Shown here piece after piece: positions 20,339 through 26,679 of a DNA stretch of 26,679 nt. The translations under genes were made by a program, and so were the position numbers. The stretch lies in assembly GCA_025055055.1 (NCBI GenBank), contig JANWYX010000341.1:1-26679 (forward strand), read 5' to 3'. The notes beneath the pieces were generated by a model, which was not told where the DNA came from, did not search any database, and worked only from the letters and a program-made list of their open reading frames with translations. This stretch comes from Caldilinea sp. GTDB taxonomy: Bacteria; Chloroflexota; Anaerolineae; Caldilineales; Caldilineaceae. The first letter of the stretch is position 1; every line of letters begins with the position of its first letter.

Positions 20339-20361
20339 AACGGAAGGTTGAATTTGAGCAA
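20334..20361 (-). promoter_or_regulatory. Putative promoter of the BMP transporter operon
   Basis: On the minus strand TTGCTC (20356-20361) and a perfect TATAAT (20334-20339) are 16 bp apart. The -10 overlaps the divergent hyuA -10 inside the palindrome GTTATTATAAC at 20331-20341. The leader to the lipoprotein ATG is about 160 nt. Confidence 0.45.
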
Positions 20362-20390
20362 ACCATCATCGAAATGTATAGAGAGCGCAA

Positions 20391-22502
<2,112 letters not shown>

Positions 22503-22601
22503 GGCAGTCATTCTAATGGTGGTGAGTGCGGCTCGTAGCAGCAACGTTTTCGGTGGTTCTTAACAACAATTTTTTGATATTTCAGAAAGGAGTTTTTCAG
22601 G

Positions 22602-22952
22602 ATGAGGTCAATTTTAATCCGTTGGATTGTGCTGGCGATCGCTTTTGGCGTTACGACGTGGTTGGTGCCGGGCATTCACTTTGAGGGCAATTGGATGACG
22701 CTCTTTTTGGTTTCAGCGGTGCTGGGACTGTTGATGGCGGTTCTGCGCCCGATCCTCGTGTTGTTGACCTGCCCCTTCGTGATTTTGACCTTTGGCCTGT
22801 TTATCTTTGTTATCAACACCCTGATGCTCTATATTACGGCCTGGATTTTCCCCGACTCCTTGCGTATCGACACTTTCTGGTGGGCGTTGCTGGCAAGCAT
22901 CATCATGGGCGTCATCGCTACCGTGCTAGGCGCAATTCTGGGAGAAGAGTAA
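22602..22952 (+). CDS. PF04020-type small integral membrane protein (YvlD/phage-holin-like family)
   Basis: This 116-residue protein has about four hydrophobic helices (about 5-22, 32-50, 55-82 and 93-113) and the family motif VLRPILVLLTCPFVILTFGLF around residues 47-67. The family is named after a mycobacterial phage holin, but most members are ordinary chromosomal envelope proteins of unknown role. There are no phage genes nearby, so a prophage reading is unlikely. The start ATG 22602 follows AAAGGAG. Its TAA stop abuts the TAA stop of the convergent amidohydrolase gene with no base between. Confidence 0.88.
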   Translation: MRSILIRWIVLAIAFGVTTWLVPGIHFEGNWMTLFLVSAVLGLLMAVLRPILVLLTCPFVILTFGLFIFVINTLMLYITAWIFPDSLRIDTFWWALLASIIMGVIATVLGAILGEE

Positions 22953-24406
22953 TTACAACTTGCCTTCTTGCATCGCCTGCAACAACGCCATATCCAGATG
23001 AACCGGATCGCTCTCGACGGCCTCCGCCACCTCCTCGGCGCGAAGCTGGGCCTCTTCGCGTACAGCTTCTTCATCTACACCGAGCACCTTGCCATTTCGC
23101 ACTAGGATGCGGCCATCGACCATCACCAGGTCCACCTCATGGCCGCCGGCGGCGTAGACCAAGTTGGGGACAATGTTGCGGATCGGCTGCGTAAGCACAG
23201 GCGTCAGATTCAGTGCGCGAAGGTCGACCAAGATCAGGTCGGCCTTTTTGCCTGGACGGAGCGACCCGATCTCATCCGCCAAGCCGAGCGCCTGCGCACC
23301 TTCGATGGTGGCCATACGCAACACCTCCCATGCAGGCATCACGGTAGGGTCGCGATATTTGATCTTGTTGAAGAGGGCTGTCAACTTCATCTCATTGAAG
23401 ATGTTGTTGCCGTTGTTGCCCGCTGCCTGGTCGGAACCGAGCGCCACCGGCCCGCCCGCCGCCCGAAAGGCCGCTGCCGGAGGCACGATCCCATCGATAA
23501 GGCCAATGCTGCTTGAACAGAGCACCATACGCGCGCCGCTGGATGCGATCTGGGTCGCCTCTTCATCGGTGGCTTCGGTCAGGTGCACGGCCAACAATTG
23601 ATCGTCGAGATAGCCGATCTGTTCCAGAAACGCCGGCGTGCGTTTGCCGTATCGTTTGAGCATCTGATCGATCTCGCGTTCTCCCTGCGCCACATGCATG
23701 TGAATCATCAAGCCGTCGGCGGCGGCCAGCCGCTTGATGTGCAGCAGCTGATCGCGCGTGAGCATATCGGCAGCCTGAGGACCGTACATTACTGTAATGC
23801 GACCGTTTTCGGCGCCATGCCACTGGTTGGCGAATTCCATGGCGGCGCGGATGCTCTGCTCGCCGATCGTCTCATCGAGCGGGTAGAGATCGCCGATGCG
23901 CAAGCTCGCCATGACGCCGGGTGGCAGGGCGTTGATGGTGGGCGTCAACACCGCGCGCACGCCGACTGCAGCAAATATCTCCGCCCATCCCTCGATCGGA
24001 GTGGCGTAATCGCCCATCGTAGTGGTGCCCGCCTTAAGCGCCTCAAGCACGTTCAACCAGACGCCGGCCAGCGCCGCTTCTCGATGTAGATGGCGCGCAT
24101 AGGGCGCCAGCCCTTTTTGCATCCAATGCGCAATGTCCTGCGCCACGCCGCGCAAGATGGACAACGGCGTGTGCATATGTGCATCGATCAGGCCGGGCAG
24201 CAAGGCGTGATGCGAAGCGTCGATTGTCTCACCGGCGACATAGCGCTCTTGCAGTGTGGCCGTAGGCCCGACGTCGACGATGCGATCCTTGCGGATGGCC
24301 ACGGCGCCATCGGCAAGGTAGCCGACGCCTTCGCCTTCCATGGTGAACGTGTGCGCATGAAGCAAGAGAATATCGACGGCTTCGAGCATGTGTATGCTCA
24401 CCCGGC

Positions 24407-24410
<4 letters not shown>
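22953..24410 (-). CDS. Amidohydrolase-superfamily protein (ATZ/TRZ/MTA-deaminase-like) with altered active site
   Basis: This cytoplasmic metal-dependent hydrolase or deaminase has 485 residues. The flanking beta-sandwich and TIM barrel are recognisable: LLPGLIDAHMHTP (His78, His80), HMHVAQ (His239), AVHLTEATDEE (His276) and LGSDQAAGNN (Asp327), with the C-terminal LRPGKKADLILVDL. In MTA/SAH-deaminase and TrzN-type relatives the third histidine is followed by HxxE and a PH motif lies before it; here these read HVAQ (Gln242) and YGPQ. The metal ligands look complete, so activity on a different substrate is possible. The ATG at 24410 overlaps the upstream gene's stop (ATGA); ATG 24389 is an alternative with GGTGAG about 7 nt before it. 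Confidence 0.85.
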
Positions 24411-25231
<821 letters not shown>

Positions 25232-25264
25232 AAAGCGCTCACTCCACCGCATGGAGTGAGCACT
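25232..25264 (-). terminator. Intrinsic terminator of fmdB
   Basis: A perfect 10-bp stem (GCTCACTCCA at 25237-25246 and its complement at 25252-25261) with a 5-nt loop is extended by a G-U pair and AAG/CTT. On the minus strand it runs into TTTTTATT. It lies about 45 bp after the fmdB stop. Confidence 0.85.
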
Positions 25265-25308
25265 TCCATTGCTCGGCGCCGAGATGTCCGATGCTCCCGG
25301 TGTGTTGA

Positions 25309-25596
<288 letters not shown>

Positions 25597-25609
25597 AGAC
25601 ACCTCCTCT

Positions 25610-25634
25610 TTTGTGCAACTGAACCGTGCACAAA
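25610..25634. promoter_or_regulatory. TTTGTGCA-N9-TGCACAAA dyad before the fmdB ribosome site
   Basis: Perfect 8-bp arms (25610-25617 and 25627-25634) flank a 9-nt spacer and sit just before the fmdB ribosome site in the mRNA. It could be a 5'-UTR hairpin or an operator for the divergent fmdB and M23-like genes. The core heptamers equal those at 1530-1560. Confidence 0.45.
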
Positions 25635-25654
25635 CCCTTCGTCTTAAAAGACAT

Positions 25655-25684
25655 TTGATTCATTCATTCTTCAGGTCGTATACT
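25655..25684 (+). promoter_or_regulatory. Putative promoter of the M23-like gene
   Basis: TTGATT (25655-25660) and TATACT (25679-25684) are 18 bp apart, weakly resembling sigma-70-type boxes. The predicted leader is about 90 nt and holds nothing else I can identify. Confidence 0.3.
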
Positions 25685-25778
25685 GCACATGGTTGTCGCT
25701 ACTTTTCAACTTCAACGTGAGTATATGCAACTGCCGATCGCCTGTCTAATCTGACCGGGACTCGAACGATTGAATCCT

Positions 25779-26375
25779 ATGTCCACCCGTTCACTTCGTC
25801 ACCTTCACTTTGCAAGTCAACATGAGCCGGAAGGGGTCTTCCTGATCTATCCGATTGAAACAACCGAAGCGATCGTGTTGCAAGGATGGGGCGCCCATTC
25901 AACTTATCACAGCATGTTCACCTACAACGGTATACCGCTGAAGGGACATCCCGGGCTAGATCTCGCCGCTCCGCCAGGTGCACCCATTCTTGCAGTCGAT
26001 CAAGGGCGCGTGAGCGAGATCGGCCGCGACGCGTTCGGACTTGGCCTCTACATCAAAATCGAACATCGCTGGGGAGAGTCCCTTTACGCCCAGCTTGGAC
26101 AGGTGTTGGTGGAAAGCGGCAAAAATGTCGAGCGCGGAGAGCGAATTGCTGCGGCGTCTTTGCCCCCTCAAAAAAATGCCATCCACCTTCACTTTGCCAT
26201 CCGCATCTTCCCATACAATCGATTTGACGGATGGGGCGGCTTTAGTGATCCGACGCCTTATCTTTATGTTTCTGAATTGACACTTCTCTCCGAATTAGAG
26301 GGCGATGAATCGGACCTTGCAGAAGGAAATTTTCCTCCTATGGCTATTGAGAAGCCGGGCGCCAGACGTCCTTAA
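25779..26375 (+). CDS. M23/LytM-like (duplicated-hybrid-motif) protein with altered catalytic histidine
   Basis: This 198-residue protein has a peptidase-M23 (LytM) domain at about 50-145. M23 enzymes are zinc endopeptidases that cut peptidoglycan cross-bridges. Zinc-ligand motifs are present: GHPGLDLAAP gives His57 and Asp61, and HLHFAIR gives His136 and His138. The position of the catalytic histidine in the usual YxHL motif reads YAQLGQ here, so Gln105 replaces His. No signal peptide is evident, which is also odd for a wall hydrolase. It may be inactive or a sugar/ligand-binding relative. The start is ATG 25779 (alternative TTG 25770); neither has a good ribosome site. The neighbour fmdB is divergent. 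Confidence 0.7.
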   Translation: MSTRSLRHLHFASQHEPEGVFLIYPIETTEAIVLQGWGAHSTYHSMFTYNGIPLKGHPGLDLAAPPGAPILAVDQGRVSEIGRDAFGLGLYIKIEHRWGESLYAQLGQVLVESGKNVERGERIAAASLPPQKNAIHLHFAIRIFPYNRFDGWGGFSDPTPYLYVSELTLLSELEGDESDLAEGNFPPMAIEKPGARRP

Positions 26376-26679
26376 GGCATTTAATACATTGCACTAAAGA
26401 GAACTTCTTTATAGCTTACTTTTTTATAGTCTACAGGAAACTTCAATATTTCTCGGGCAATAAAAATAAAGTTGAATTTCAATGTCAACCAATTTTAAAG
26501 TAGAAGTATTGGTAGAACTAGGGATAACAGTCGAGACGCATTGCACCGGGAAACAAAGTCCCCTAAATATGGGATAGAAAATTAAAGAAGACCCTAGAGA
26601 AAGGGTTTTTGGTTGCAAACACCCTGTGTATAATGTGCGCATAATTTGCTTATATACTGCGAAAAGTTATCTCCGGCGC
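26376..26679. other. AT-rich 3' end of window without a recognisable gene
   Basis: This stretch is clearly richer in A and T than the rest of the window. TAAAGA/TCTTTA (26395-26411) is a weak hairpin after the M23-like stop. ACCCT/AGGGT (26591-26595 and 26602-26606) followed by TTTT is a small terminator-like hairpin. TATAAT at 26629-26634 could be a promoter -10 for a gene beyond the window. No credible coding sequence is visible. Confidence 0.5.

Noticed and set aside
22602..22952. Prophage holin
   Set aside because: The PF04020 name is historical; no lysin, capsid, integrase or other phage gene is nearby.
26424..26642. 72-aa minus-strand open frame in the AT-rich tail
   Set aside because: No ribosome site or recognisable motif, and it covers hairpins and promoter-like boxes.

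Overview
The window looks like a chromosomal segment of a GC-rich, free-living bacterium with a respiratory chain. The proton-pumping complex I genes, a BMP-type nucleoside transporter, a secreted LysM-hydrolase and FmdB-type and PF04020-type small proteins together suggest a Chloroflexota member (Anaerolineae/Caldilineae-like). That assignment is an inference from gene content and style; no rRNA or marker gene is present to prove it.

Layout. (1) 2-9130, plus strand: the distal part of a nuo operon, nuoG (5' end outside the window)-H-I-J-K-L-M-N, ending in a strong intrinsic terminator. Two spacers (nuoI/nuoJ and nuoL/nuoM) carry related GCGGAT-type palindromic interspersed repeats, and the nuoG/nuoH spacer carries a dyad and a pyrimidine-rich tract. 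(2) 9388-10716, plus: a secreted LysM plus serine-hydrolase protein with its own terminator, preceded by a small tandem-repeat element. (3) 20167 down to 10828, minus: a BMP lipoprotein, a stem-loop, two permeases, a double ABC ATPase, a translationally coupled uncharacterised 577-aa protein, a histone-deacetylase-family zinc hydrolase, a TPR protein and nucleoside diphosphate kinase. (4) 20391-22952, plus: a HyuA-type hydantoinase/oxoprolinase without a HyuB partner, then a PF04020 small membrane protein. (5) 24805 down to 22953, minus: a small membrane protein overlapping an unusual amidohydrolase. (6) 24806-26679: sparse, containing fmdB (minus), a degenerate M23-like protein (plus) and an AT-rich tail.

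Working together. NuoG-N build the quinone-reducing and proton-pumping part of NADH dehydrogenase. The BMP transporter is of the class that imports purine nucleosides. It is transcribed divergently from hyuA, and the two predicted promoters share a palindromic -10 region; an amidohydrolase lies just beyond. A locus for uptake and breakdown of a nucleoside or cyclic amide is a reasonable hypothesis but is not proven by sequence. Ndk at the far end of the same-strand gene run fits a nucleotide theme.

I found no CRISPR array, tRNA, rRNA, insertion sequence or prophage. The best candidates for undescribed biology are the transporter-coupled 577-aa protein, the two enzymes with altered catalytic residues (amidohydrolase, M23), the shared promoter palindrome and the intergenic palindromes inside the nuo operon.
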